DNA from: Lentzea waywayandensis
Lineage (GTDB): Bacteria; Actinomycetota; Actinomycetes; Mycobacteriales; Pseudonocardiaceae
Assembly: GCF_900115955.1 (NCBI RefSeq)
Contig: NZ_FOYL01000006.1
Coordinates: forward strand, 91,849 to 155,848
Direction of reading: 5' to 3'
DNA: 64,000 bases
A program made the translations under genes and the position numbers. Within the stretch, counting starts at the first letter, position 1, and every line of letters starts with the position of its first letter. The notes under the pieces are model-generated. The model worked only from the letters and a program-made list of their open reading frames with translations, was not told the DNA's origin and did no database searches. Of the stretch, positions 47,568 through 56,217 are shown in pieces.

Positions 47568-47650
47568 CGCCACCGGACCCGCGGTACCTCGCGGCGACCC
47601 GGTCCAAAGTGGACTCGTCGCCGACCGGCACGAGGTCCGTTCCGGTCAGC
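47546..47650 (-). pseudogene. Remnant of a pyridoxamine 5'-phosphate oxidase-like gene (tentative)
   Basis: A minus-strand frame ending at TGA 47546-47548 reads DLVPVGDESTLDRVAARYRG and then ATRWTFA, similar to the last part of PPOX-fold proteins (usual form: V-x-D-x-A-x-L-x-R-V-A-x-x-Y). It has no start and is cut by the end of the membrane-protein gene. It overlaps the NmrA-like stop. Short, so the call is weak. Confidence 0.25.
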
Positions 47651-48962
47651 GCACCGACTCGCACGGAACGACGAAGAACCAGTCATCCGGCGCGTGCTCC
47701 AGCCGTGCCTCCGTCGCTCCCGCGGCGCACTCGGCACGGGCCTTCGCGAGGCTCTCGTCCCACGCGATGCCCGTGAGCGCCGTCTTCGGTTCCCGCAGGT
47801 AGGAGAAGACGCTGACCACCACGAGGAATCCGATCAGGTAGCGGCTCCCGGTGACCACCACCCGTTCCCAGGTCTTCGTGGGCGTCGCGTCGAGGCCCAC
47901 GAAGATCGCGGTGAACAGGAACAGGCACGGCGCGATGCTGTAGCGCTGCGCGGCCATCACCACGTCCGGCGCCTGCACCTGGAGGACCTGCGTCCAGTTC
48001 AGCACCAGGCACGCCACGATGAGGATCACGCTGTAGGCAACGGCGACCAGCGCGAGCGTCCGCCCGGCCCGGTCACCGAACCGCAGGCCCGCCGCGATCG
48101 GCACGGCGGCGGCCAGCAGTGAGCCGAGGATCAGCAGGTTGCCCATCGCCGGGTAGAGCTCGCTGACCCGCTCGGACCCCGTGAACGCCACCACCGGCAC
48201 CCGCAGCAGGCTCGCCAGCAGCACCTGCACCGGGTCGACCTCGTCGTGCGAGTACGGCGTGCGCGACGCGAACAGCATCGTCAGCCCCTGCACGACCAGT
48301 CCGGCGAGGAACGCGATCGGCACCTCCCTGCGCGGCTGGAAGAGCCGCAGGAGCGCGATCGGCGCCAGGATGAACACCAGCGGGCTCGACAGGGCGGCGA
48401 GGACCACGAACAGCGCGATCGGCACGCGCGGGGCGTTGCGCCACAACAACGCCCAGAAGGCGCCGTAGAGCAGGAACCAGTGCAGGTTCGCCATGTTGTT
48501 CAACGTCTCGGAGTTGCCCGCCGGCAACACGATGACGAGCGCCGCCAGCGCGAACCGCATCGGCGTCGACCTCAGGTACGCCTTCGAGGCCGCGAACGTG
48601 ATCAACGCGATGAGCGCCCGCAGCACCGCGGCGCTGACCGCGAACCCCGCGGCCGTCCACTCGAGCGGCAGCAGCGCGACCAGCTGGGCGACCATGCGCG
48701 GCAGCATGTGCAGATAGCCGCCGTAGGGGTCGGTCAGGTTCTGGAGCGCGGGCGAGCGCACGGCGTCGACCACGAACCGGGCGCCGTCCTCGGCCCACAG
48801 GTGATCAAGCCGGGACCAGCCGGCCGGGATGAGCAGCAGGAACGCCATCGCGGCCACGAACGCGCCCAGGAAGCCCAGCCACGCCAGTTCGTGCCGCGGT
48901 TCGTCCGGCAACGGCACCACGCTGTCCGCGAGCGCTCTGGGCCGTTGCGCCGTCAATGCCAC
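47646..48962 (-). CDS. Polytopic membrane protein, GT-C glycosyltransferase-like
   Basis: A 438-residue integral membrane protein with about ten TM helices. The first outside loop after TM1 carries LIPAGWSRLDHLWAEDGARF; an acidic residue in that loop is the pattern of GT-C mannosyl- or arabinosyltransferases, but no family is certain. A C-terminal periplasmic-looking segment ends DDWFFVVPCESVR. I chose GTG 48962, with GGGGGAC 7 bases upstream, over TTG 48989. It is followed upstream by a secreted lipoprotein gene in the same direction (48 bases apart), so the two may work together on the envelope. Confidence 0.65.
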   Translation of the reverse strand: MALTAQRPRALADSVVPLPDEPRHELAWLGFLGAFVAAMAFLLLIPAGWSRLDHLWAEDGARFVVDAVRSPALQNLTDPYGGYLHMLPRMVAQLVALLPLEWTAAGFAVSAAVLRALIALITFAASKAYLRSTPMRFALAALVIVLPAGNSETLNNMANLHWFLLYGAFWALLWRNAPRVPIALFVVLAALSSPLVFILAPIALLRLFQPRREVPIAFLAGLVVQGLTMLFASRTPYSHDEVDPVQVLLASLLRVPVVAFTGSERVSELYPAMGNLLILGSLLAAAVPIAAGLRFGDRAGRTLALVAVAYSVILIVACLVLNWTQVLQVQAPDVVMAAQRYSIAPCLFLFTAIFVGLDATPTKTWERVVVTGSRYLIGFLVVVSVFSYLREPKTALTGIAWDESLAKARAECAAGATEARLEHAPDDWFFVVPCESVR

Positions 48963-49010
48963 CAGTCGGTCCCCCGTGTCCGATTTCAAGCTCGGGGAGA
49001 ACGTATCCGG

Positions 49011-50513
49011 TCAGGATCGGACGAGGTCCGGCAGGCGCTCGTACGTGGCCCACTGCTCAGCGGACACCGCGGTGATCGGGGACGAGTTCAGCGCCGCGAG
49101 CTCCGTCGAGCCGACCACCCACAGCTTGCCGTCGAGCAGCAGCCCGACCGTGCCGTCGGGGGCGCTCACCGCGGGCGCGCCGGCCGGGACCTTGGCCGTG
49201 AGCTTCAACGACTCGACGCCCTGCGGCCGGGTGCCGAGCACTCCGCGCGAGAACTTCTCGGCCACCGAGCGGCGTTCGAACCTCATCAGGGTGCCGCCCG
49301 CGACGACGTCGAGCGTGCGTTCCGGGGACGGCACCGCGTAGCCGTTGAGGACCCTCGCCTCGGCCGCGGTGGCGCATCCCTTCGTCCCGGTCACGTCGAT
49401 GCCGAAGTGGGAGATGTTCGTCGGCCCCGCCGGGCCGTCGAAGGTGCCGCGCAGCACGTCGATCGCGACCCGGCCGCACGGGTCCTTGGCGTTGATCGGC
49501 GCGTGGCCCGCGGGTGTGCGCAGCAGGCCGGGGCCTTCCTTCCAGGGACCGGGGATCAGCACGGGTTCGAACGGGTGCCGGGTGAAGTCCTTGTTCCAGA
49601 ACGTGATGGTGGTGCCGTTGTCGGTCTCGTGGGCGATGGCGAACGACGACACCGCGTCGATCCACATCCAGTCCGCGCTGAACGCCTCGACCACCGACCG
49701 GGTGCGCGGCCCGTTGTTCGTCGTGACCGGCTTGAAGCCCTGCTGGCCCAATGCCTCGACGCCCTTGGCGAACGTCGGGTCCTTCGACCGCAGCACGTAC
49801 TGGCCCGCGCCGTTCTGGTGCGAGGCGAGGCCGGTGGTGTCGGTGAACATCAGGTACACCCAGCCGTCGACGTAGATCGCCGACTGCTGGCCCGCGCCGT
49901 AGGTGTTCTCGCGGATGTTGTCGCCCGCCGGGCCGAGGAACGACTGACCGCCGTTCTCCCGCGTCCAGGTGACGCCGTCCGTGCTGGACGCGACGCCCAC
50001 CGAGCTGCCGTTCGCGTGGTTGTCCCGCGCCGCGCCCGTGTAATACATGTAGTAGACGTCGCCGATCTTGACCAACGACGGGTCGCAGGTGTGGATCGCG
50101 TCGAAGCTGCCACCGCTGCCGGAGAACACCGGGGCCGCCGTCGAGAAAGGTCCACCGACGCTCGGGCCCTCGCTGTAGAGGATGTCGTCGCCGCCGGGCG
50201 GGGCCGCGCTCAGCTGGCTGCACCACCACGCGCGCACCTTGCCGTTGTCGAGCATCACGGCGGGCGCGTAGTTGTACGGCGCGTCCCCGGCTCCGGCGAT
50301 CACCGTGCCGCCGCTCTGGCGGCCGTTGTCCACCGTGAGCTTGATGTTGTCCCTGGGGGGCTGCGTCGGTGCCGGCTTCTTCGACGACGGGGGCGTCTGC
50401 TGCTCGGACGGTCCTCCGACCGGGTCGCCGACCGCCGCGTTGGTGCACGCCGTGACCGCACTGACCAGCGCGAGCGCAGCGAGTAACGCGAGAGGTCGAC
50501 GACTCAGGGGCAC
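49011..50513 (-). CDS. Secreted lipoprotein with five-bladed propeller (GH43-like)
   Basis: A 500-residue lipoprotein with signal peptide ending in SAVTAC. After a Pro/Ser-rich linker, residues 60-380 form a five-bladed propeller related to GH43/GH32-type glycosidases: YNYAPAVMLDNGKVRAWWCS, DAIHTCDPSLVKIGDVYYMY, SSTDGVTWTRENGGQ. Acidic residues typical of inverting glycosidases are present (Asp in CDPSLV) but the full catalytic triad cannot be confirmed. It could act on cell-envelope or environmental glycans. TATGAT at 50525-50520, 6 bases before the GTG, is a perfect -10 for a leaderless message. Confidence 0.7.
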   Translation of the reverse strand: MPLSRRPLALLAALALVSAVTACTNAAVGDPVGGPSEQQTPPSSKKPAPTQPPRDNIKLTVDNGRQSGGTVIAGAGDAPYNYAPAVMLDNGKVRAWWCSQLSAAPPGGDDILYSEGPSVGGPFSTAAPVFSGSGGSFDAIHTCDPSLVKIGDVYYMYYTGAARDNHANGSSVGVASSTDGVTWTRENGGQSFLGPAGDNIRENTYGAGQQSAIYVDGWVYLMFTDTTGLASHQNGAGQYVLRSKDPTFAKGVEALGQQGFKPVTTNNGPRTRSVVEAFSADWMWIDAVSSFAIAHETDNGTTITFWNKDFTRHPFEPVLIPGPWKEGPGLLRTPAGHAPINAKDPCGRVAIDVLRGTFDGPAGPTNISHFGIDVTGTKGCATAAEARVLNGYAVPSPERTLDVVAGGTLMRFERRSVAEKFSRGVLGTRPQGVESLKLTAKVPAGAPAVSAPDGTVGLLLDGKLWVVGSTELAALNSSPITAVSAEQWATYERLPDLVRS

Positions 50514-50581
50514 TCACCCATCATAGTGATCAAGTCCTCCGTACGGGTGAAGTGCGTTGGCGCGAACCGATTCATGTCCTC

Positions 50582-51022
50582 TCAATCAGTCCTTATCGTC
50601 GACGTGAAAAGCGCGATTCCGCTGCCCAAGAGCACAATTCCGGCGATCAAAGGCACCAGGAGAGACGCACCCGTATTAGCCAGCCGTTGCGGCCGGAACG
50701 TGAGTGGTGGCACCAGGTCCTGGGGCGTCTGCGCGGCCGGCGGCGGACCTGCCGGACCGGGCTGCCGCGGCAGCTCTGAGCAGGACGAACCCAGGGTCAG
50801 CGTGAGGTCGTCGAGCTTGTCACCGGCCCCGTAGAACCCGGCGAACGCCTCGGAGTTGGTGAGCGTGCTCTTCGCGCCTGTGACGGTGAGCACACCCGCG
50901 TCGTTGACGGTGACCTTCGGGTTCGCCAGGTGGATCGGCCGGAACCACGTTGCAGGCCACGACATCGGCGAACCCGCACTACGCGAGCCCGCGAGCCGGC
51001 AGGTCGAGCCGCTCCCGCACAA
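50582..51022 (-). pseudogene. Fragment of a sortase-anchored surface protein (LAxTG class)
   Basis: The frame ends with a cell-wall sorting signal: LANTG, hydrophobic helix SLLVPLIAGIVLLGSGIALF and a short tail (TSTIRTD), preceded by a Pro-rich spacer and the end of a beta-domain (HLANPKVTVNDAGVLTVTGA). LAxTG is the motif of class E sortases. There is no signal peptide or ribosome site upstream, and the frame reaches directly toward the katG terminator, so the N-terminal part appears deleted. Reading: truncated remnant rather than a working gene. Confidence 0.55.
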
Positions 51023-51067
51023 CCCAGGCCTCGGTCCCGCGCAGCCGCGTCCCCGGTGAAAGACGAA

Positions 51068-51102
51068 GGTGCCCCAGGCCGGGGGAGTTGGCCTGGGGCA
51101 CC
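51068..51102 (-). terminator. Terminator after katG
   Basis: A perfect 13-bp stem (GGTGCCCCAGGCC at 51068-51080 with GGCCTGGGGCACC at 51090-51102), 15 bases beyond the katG stop on the minus strand. Confidence 0.85.
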
Positions 51103-51116
51103 GGGGAGGGGCTGGA

Positions 51117-53348
51117 TCAGACGTCGTAGCGGTCCGCGTTCATGACCTTGTTCCACGCGGCGACGAAGTCCTGGACGAACTTCGCGGCGGCGTCGTCACT
51201 CGCGTAGACCTCGGCGATGGCGCGCAGCTCGGAGTTCGAGCCGAACACCAGGTCGTTGCGGGTGCCGGTCCAGCGGACGGCGCCGGTGGAGCGGTCGCGG
51301 CCCTCGAAGTTCTCCTGGTCCTCGGTGACCGACTTCCACTCCGTCTCCATGTCGAGGAGGTTGACGAAGAAGTCGTTGGTCAGCGTCTCCGGCTTGGCCG
51401 TGAGGACGCCCGCGGCCGAACCGCCGTGGTTGGCGCCCAGCACGCGCAGGCCGCCGACCAGCGCGGTCAGCTCCGGCGCGGAGAGACCGAGCAGGTTCGC
51501 CTTGTCGACGAGGAGGTACTCCGACGGCAGCGGGTGGCCCTTGCCGCGGTAGTTGCGGAAGCCGTCGATCGTGGGCTCCAGGACGGCGAACGACTCGGCG
51601 TCGGTCTGCTCCTGGGTGGCGTCGACGCGGCCCGCGAGGAACGGCACCTCGACGTCGTGGCCCGCGGCCTTGGCGGCCTGCTCGATCGCCGCGGCGCCGC
51701 CGAGGACGATCAGGTCGGCCAGCGAGACCTTCTTGCCGCCGGTCGCGGAGCTGTTGAACGCCTCCTGCACGCCTTCCAGCGTGCGCAGGACCTGCGCGAG
51801 CTGGTCGGGCTCGTTGACCTCCCAGCCGCGCTGCGGCTCGAGGCGGATGCGGGCACCGTTGGCGCCACCGCGCTTGTCGCTCTGGCGGAACGACGAGGCC
51901 GAGGCCCACGCGGTCTTGACGAGCTGCGAGACCGAGAGACCGGACTCGAGGATCTTCGCCTTCAGCGACGCGACGTCGTCGGCGGAGATGACCTCGTGGT
52001 CGACGACCGGCAGGCGGTCCTGCCAGATCAGCTCCTCCTGCGGCACCTGGGCGCCGAGGTAGCGCTGGATCGGGCCCATGTCGCGGTGGGTCAGCTTGAA
52101 CCACGCGCGGGAGAACGCGTCGGCGAACGCCTCGTGGCTCTCCGCGAACTTGCGCGAGATCGGCTCGTAGATCGGGTCGAAGCGCAGCGCGAGGTCCGTG
52201 GTCAGCATCTGCGGCGTGCGGTTGAGCGTGCCGTCCTCGGGGTCCGGCACCGTGTTGGCGCCCGCGCCGTCCTTCGGCTTCCACTGGTGCGCGCCGGCGG
52301 GGGACTTGGTGAGCTCCCACTCGAACGCGAAGAGGTTCTTGAAGAACAGGTTCGTCCACTTGGTGGGCTGCTGCGTCCAGGTCACCTCCAGGCCGGAGGT
52401 GATGGTGTCGCGGCCCTTGCCGGAGCCGTGCGTGCTGATCCAGCCGAAGCCCTGCGCGTCGATCGAGGCGCCCTCGGGCTCCGCGCCGACGAGGTCGGGG
52501 TCGCCCGCGCCGTGCGCCTTGCCGAAGGTGTGGCCACCGGCGATGAGCGCGACGGTCTCCTCGTCGTTCATGCCCATGCGGCCGAACGTCTCGCGGATGT
52601 CGCGGGCGGAGGCCAGCGGGTCCGGGTTGCCGTTGGGGCCCTCGGGGTTGACGTAGATCAGACCCATCTGGACGGCCGCGAGCGGCGACTCCAGGTCGCG
52701 GTCACCGCTGTAGCGCGCGTCGCCGCCGAGCCACGTGGTCTCCGGGCCCCAGTAGACGTCCTCGTCCGGCTCCCACACGTCCGCGCGGCCGCCGGCGAAG
52801 CCGAAGGTCTCGAAGCCCATGGTCTCCAGCGCGCGGTTGCCCGTGAAGATCATGAGGTCGGCCCAGGAGACCTTCTTGCCCCACTTCTTCTTCACCGGCC
52901 ACAGCAGACGGCGGGCCTTGTCCAGGTTGCCGTTGTCCGGCCAGCTGTTGAGCGGGGCGAAGCGCTGCATGCCCGCGCCGGCGCCACCGCGACCGTCGTG
53001 GGTGCGGTAGGTGCCCGCGCTGTGCCACGCCATGCGGATCATGAACGGGCCGTAGTGCCCGAAGTCCGCGGGCCACCAGTCCTTCGACTCGGTCAGCACG
53101 GCGTCGACGTCGCGCGCCAGCTCGTCGAGGTCGACGGTCAGGAACTCCTGGCCGTAGTCGAGCTCACCACCGAACGGGTCCGCCTGGACGGGGTGCTTGC
53201 GCAGGATCCGGAGGTTGAGCTGGTTGGGCCACCAGTCTCGGTTGCTGCCGCCCTCACTGGGATGGCTGATGCGACCGTGCGCGACCGGGCAGCCGCCGGC
53301 CTCCTCCTCGTTCAGGTCTGCCAGCTTGGCGTCAGTGCTGTCGGACAC
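51117..53348 (-). CDS. katG: Catalase-peroxidase KatG
   Basis: The bifunctional heme catalase-peroxidase, 743 residues (usual length about 740). The distal active site Arg105, Trp108 and His109 (MIRMAWHSAGTYR) and the proximal side (ALIAGGHTFGKAHGAG) are intact, as are the YVNPEGPNG loop and the second, structural C-terminal domain. It destroys H2O2 in the cytoplasm. The start is GTG 53348 with AAGGA upstream. It lies 18 bases after furA in the same operon, the classic arrangement, so FurA should repress it until peroxide or metal loss. Confidence 0.97.
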   Translation of the reverse strand: MSDSTDAKLADLNEEEAGGCPVAHGRISHPSEGGSNRDWWPNQLNLRILRKHPVQADPFGGELDYGQEFLTVDLDELARDVDAVLTESKDWWPADFGHYGPFMIRMAWHSAGTYRTHDGRGGAGAGMQRFAPLNSWPDNGNLDKARRLLWPVKKKWGKKVSWADLMIFTGNRALETMGFETFGFAGGRADVWEPDEDVYWGPETTWLGGDARYSGDRDLESPLAAVQMGLIYVNPEGPNGNPDPLASARDIRETFGRMGMNDEETVALIAGGHTFGKAHGAGDPDLVGAEPEGASIDAQGFGWISTHGSGKGRDTITSGLEVTWTQQPTKWTNLFFKNLFAFEWELTKSPAGAHQWKPKDGAGANTVPDPEDGTLNRTPQMLTTDLALRFDPIYEPISRKFAESHEAFADAFSRAWFKLTHRDMGPIQRYLGAQVPQEELIWQDRLPVVDHEVISADDVASLKAKILESGLSVSQLVKTAWASASSFRQSDKRGGANGARIRLEPQRGWEVNEPDQLAQVLRTLEGVQEAFNSSATGGKKVSLADLIVLGGAAAIEQAAKAAGHDVEVPFLAGRVDATQEQTDAESFAVLEPTIDGFRNYRGKGHPLPSEYLLVDKANLLGLSAPELTALVGGLRVLGANHGGSAAGVLTAKPETLTNDFFVNLLDMETEWKSVTEDQENFEGRDRSTGAVRWTGTRNDLVFGSNSELRAIAEVYASDDAAAKFVQDFVAAWNKVMNADRYDV

Positions 53349-53366
53349 GGGAATCCTTCCGGGTGT

Positions 53367-53810
53367 TCAGGAACTTTTCGCGGCGGTCGTGCACTCGGGG
53401 CAGCTGCCCCAGTAGATGACCTCGGCCTCGTCGATGACGAAACCGTGGTCGTCGGATGCGTCCAGGCACGGTGCGTGGCCGACTGCGCAGTCGACGTCGG
53501 CGATGGCACCGCAGGATCTGCACACGACGTGGTGGTGGTTGTCCCCGACGCGCGCCTCGTAGCGGGCGACCGAACCCTGGGGCTCGATCTTGCGCAACAG
53601 GCCGGCGCCGGTCAGTGCGCGGAGCACGTCGTACACGGCCTGATGAGAGACCGCGCCGAGGTTCTGACGCACGACACCGATGATCGAGTCCGTGTCGGCG
53701 TGCGGGTGGGAGTGCACTGCGGACAGCACGGCTATCCGCGGAGCCGTCACCCGGAGCGACGCTCCACGCAACAGGCGCTCGAAATCGGAAGCCGTGGGCA
53801 CGAACGCCAC
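53367..53810 (-). CDS. furA: FurA-type peroxide/iron-responsive repressor
   Basis: A 147-residue Fur-family repressor: winged helix ASDFERLLRGASLRVTAPRI, VSHQAVYDVLRALTGAGLL; metal sites HHHVVCRSCG and, near the end, YWGSCPECT, giving two Cys-x-x-Cys pairs for structural zinc. The N-terminal TTG at 53837 lies in the promoter box, so I chose the GTG at 53810. It regulates itself and katG by binding the promoter at 53819-53837. In actinomycetes FurA responds to H2O2 and iron or manganese. Confidence 0.95.
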   Translation of the reverse strand: MAFVPTASDFERLLRGASLRVTAPRIAVLSAVHSHPHADTDSIIGVVRQNLGAVSHQAVYDVLRALTGAGLLRKIEPQGSVARYEARVGDNHHHVVCRSCGAIADVDCAVGHAPCLDASDDHGFVIDEAEVIYWGSCPECTTAAKSS

Positions 53811-53818
53811 CCTGCCGT

Positions 53819-53837
53819 CTTTTCTGGAACGAGTCAA
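53819..53837 (-). promoter_or_regulatory. furA-katG promoter with FurA-box-like sequence
   Basis: On the minus strand TTGACT (53837-53832) is followed by TTCCAGAAAAG (53829-53819). This resembles the conserved promoter/FurA-binding block described upstream of mycobacterial furA. It is AT-rich and lies just ahead of the chosen furA start. Confidence 0.6.
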
Positions 53838-53867
53838 GTTAATGAACGATGCAGTTCACCCGAACGG

Positions 53868-55262
53868 TCACCGCCGTACGGCGACCACGGCGCCGGCCAA
53901 CCGCCGGACGCCTTCGGCCAGCACGTGCTCAGGTGCGCCGCCGTAGGTCAAACGAAGAAAACTGCCCGGTGGTTCAGCGGCGAACCACGGCCGTCCCGGG
54001 AACACCACGACATCACGCGCCGCGGCCGCGGTGGTCAGCTCCAGGTCGTCCACGCCGTCCGGCAACGTCGCCCACAGGTGCAGGCCACCGGACGACTTCG
54101 CGAGCTCGAACTCCGGCAGGTGTTCGCGGATCGCGTGCGTCAGAGCGTCACGCCTGGCCCTCAAGGACTGCTGGAGCGTGCGCAGGTGCCGCCGCCAGAC
54201 CGGGGACGTCACGAAGTCGATCGCCGCCTCCTGCAACGGACCCGCGACGTACAGGTCCTGCCGGGACCGGGTGTTCTTCAGCCGGGTGCCCGCCGGGCCG
54301 CGGGCGCCGATCGCCGCGACGCGCAGTCCGGGCGCGGCGACCTTCGTGAGCGAGCGGACGTAGACGACGTGGCCGTCGGTGTCCTGCGAGACCAGCGTCG
54401 GCGGCGCGGTGCCGTCGATCGTGAAGCCACGCGCCCAGTCGTCCTCCACGAGGAACGCGCCCACGCGGCGGACGATCCGCATGACCTCGGCGCGTCGTTC
54501 GTCGGACAGCACGGCGCCGTGCGGGTTCGCGTGCAACGGCTGGCAGTAGAAGACCTTCGCGCCGGTGCGTTCGAACGCGGCCTGGAGCAGGTCCGGCCGC
54601 ACGCCGTCCTGATCGGCCGGCACCGGCACGACCTTGAGCCCCGCGTCGCGTGCCGCCGCGATCGCGCCGAGGTAGGTGGGCGACTCGACCAGCACGGCGT
54701 CACCACGTTCCCCGAGCCCGCGGAACACCGTCGCGAGTGCTTCCTGCGCGCCCGCGCACACCGTGATGTCGCCGGTCCTGAGCTCACCCCCGGCCTCTTT
54801 CGCGAACCACGCGCGCAGCTCTTCCTTGCCCTCGACGGGAACGCGTCCCCACGAGGCCGGCCGGCGCGCGGCCCGGCTGAGCGCGGCACCGAGCGCGTCG
54901 GTGGGCTGAAGTTCGGGGTCGAGGTAGCCGCTGGTCAGCGGAATCGCCTCGGGTTTGGGGACCGCGACGAGGTTCGCCACGAGGTCCTCGCCCGGCCTGC
55001 CCTCGCCGAGCGCCACGGCCTGCCACGACAGGTCACGGCTGGTCGCCGTCGTGCGCGCGGCGACGTAGCTGCCGCGGCCGGGCCGCACCTCGACCAGCCC
55101 TTCGGCGGTGACGCGCTGGATCGCCTGCTGGACCGTCGCGGGCGAGGCCCGGTGCCGCGCCATGAGATCGCGCACCGAGGGCATGCGGTCGCCGGCCCGG
55201 CCGGACCGTGCCGCTGCTCTCAGCTCCTCGATAACGCGGACGGCTGCGTTATCCTCATTCAT
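53868..55262 (-). CDS. MocR/PdxR-type GntR regulator with aminotransferase domain
   Basis: A 464-residue chimera of an N-terminal GntR winged helix (about 5-70; MPSVRDLMARHRASPATVQQ) and a fold-type I PLP-dependent aminotransferase-like domain. PLP residues: Asn in LHANPHG, Asp/Tyr in EDDWARGF, and the Schiff-base Lys in VYVRSLTKVAAPGLRV. Such regulators bind PLP and control amine, amino-acid or vitamin B6 genes. The ATG at 55262 overlaps the ATG of the divergent EamA transporter by 2 bases. Repeats with AACG cores lie across both starts (55230-55282), so repressor binding would block both genes. Confidence 0.92.
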   Translation of the reverse strand: MNEDNAAVRVIEELRAAARSGRAGDRMPSVRDLMARHRASPATVQQAIQRVTAEGLVEVRPGRGSYVAARTTATSRDLSWQAVALGEGRPGEDLVANLVAVPKPEAIPLTSGYLDPELQPTDALGAALSRAARRPASWGRVPVEGKEELRAWFAKEAGGELRTGDITVCAGAQEALATVFRGLGERGDAVLVESPTYLGAIAAARDAGLKVVPVPADQDGVRPDLLQAAFERTGAKVFYCQPLHANPHGAVLSDERRAEVMRIVRRVGAFLVEDDWARGFTIDGTAPPTLVSQDTDGHVVYVRSLTKVAAPGLRVAAIGARGPAGTRLKNTRSRQDLYVAGPLQEAAIDFVTSPVWRRHLRTLQQSLRARRDALTHAIREHLPEFELAKSSGGLHLWATLPDGVDDLELTTAAAARDVVVFPGRPWFAAEPPGSFLRLTYGGAPEHVLAEGVRRLAGAVVAVRR

Positions 55263-55282
55263 GAGAGCCAAGAGTAACGTTA
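55230..55282. promoter_or_regulatory. AACG-core repeats across divergent MocR/EamA starts
   Basis: GATAACGC (55230-55237) and GCGTTATC (55246-55253) form a perfect 8-base inverted repeat; TAACGTTA (55275-55282) is an 8-base palindrome with the same core. They flank the overlapping start codons at 55260-55263. They are candidate MocR operator sites. Confidence 0.5.
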
Positions 55283-56217
55283 TTGTGCCGGCGGGGGTAA
55301 CACTCGGCGCGCTCGGAGTCCTGGGTTTCAGCTACTCCCTGCCCGCGACCCGCCTGGCGGTGGCCGGACTGGACCCGTGGTTCGTCGCATTTGGACGCGC
55401 CCTCGTCGCCGGAGTTCTGGCGATCGCCTACCTGGCGTTATCGCGAGCCCCCCGCCCGTCGGCAACGCAGATCCGCCGACTGGTCGTCGTCGCCGCGGGC
55501 ATCGTGATCGGCTTCCCGCTCTTCACGTCCCTGGCTCTCACCACCCAGACCTCGGCCCACGGTGCCGTCGTGATCGCCGTGCTGCCCATGTCCACGGCGA
55601 TCTGGGCCGTCCTGCGCGCCTCCGAACGCCCACCCCTGGCGTTCTGGCTCGCCAGCGGCGCAGGCCTGCTCGCGGTACTGGCGTTCGTGGCCACCGGCGG
55701 CGGCCTCTCCGGTTCGCTGAGCCTCGCCGACGTCTACCTGCTGGTCGCCGTTGTGCTGTGCGGCCTGGGATACGCCGAGGGCGGCGCGCTCTCCCGCGAA
55801 CTGGGCGGCGCCAGGACGGTCTGCTGGGCGCTGGTCGTCTCGCTGCCCGTGACGATCCCGGTTTCCTTGTACACAGCGGACTTCTCGCGCGCCAACGGCG
55901 TCGTGTGGTTCAGTTTCGCTTACGTGTCACTGATCTCGATGTTCCTGGGCTTCTTCGCCTGGTACGCGGGCCTGGCCGCGGGCGGTGTGGCCAAGATCGG
56001 CCAGATCCAGCTGGCCCAACCGGTTCTGACACTCCTGTGGTCAGCGCTGGTCCTGAGTGAACCGGTCGGCTGGCAGGCCCTCGCCACTGCGGCCGTCGTG
56101 CTCGTCTGCGTCGTGCTGACCCAACGCAGCCGCGTGCCCAGCGGCCCGAAATTGTCAGACCCTCCTGCCATCCTCGACCCATGCCGATCGAAGTCGCGAG
56201 CAAGCGACGCAAGGTGA
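55261..56217 (+). CDS. EamA/DMT-family transporter
   Basis: A 318-residue drug/metabolite transporter with ten TM helices in two EamA repeats (first LGVLGFSYSLPATRLAVAGL; second ADVYLLVAVVLCGLGYAEGG). It probably exports amino acids or related amines, the usual substrates of EamA proteins controlled by MocR regulators. I took the ATG at 55261 that overlaps the regulator's start codon; a GTG at 55285 is an alternative that would allow a leaderless message. A TTA codon (about 55438) could limit translation. The 3' end overlaps the next gene by 37 bases. Confidence 0.88.
   Translation: MRAKSNVIVPAGVTLGALGVLGFSYSLPATRLAVAGLDPWFVAFGRALVAGVLAIAYLALSRAPRPSATQIRRLVVVAAGIVIGFPLFTSLALTTQTSAHGAVVIAVLPMSTAIWAVLRASERPPLAFWLASGAGLLAVLAFVATGGGLSGSLSLADVYLLVAVVLCGLGYAEGGALSRELGGARTVCWALVVSLPVTIPVSLYTADFSRANGVVWFSFAYVSLISMFLGFFAWYAGLAAGGVAKIGQIQLAQPVLTLLWSALVLSEPVGWQALATAAVVLVCVVLTQRSRVPSGPKLSDPPAILDPCRSKSRASDAR

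Noticed and set aside
53811..53837. TTG at 53837 as start of furA
   Set aside because: It coincides with the TTGACT promoter/FurA-box element, and FurA proteins normally begin near the chosen GTG.
51069..55277. A 1402-codon plus-strand frame across katG, furA and the MocR gene
   Set aside because: It crosses three well-supported minus-strand genes, a terminator and a promoter, and shows no domain.
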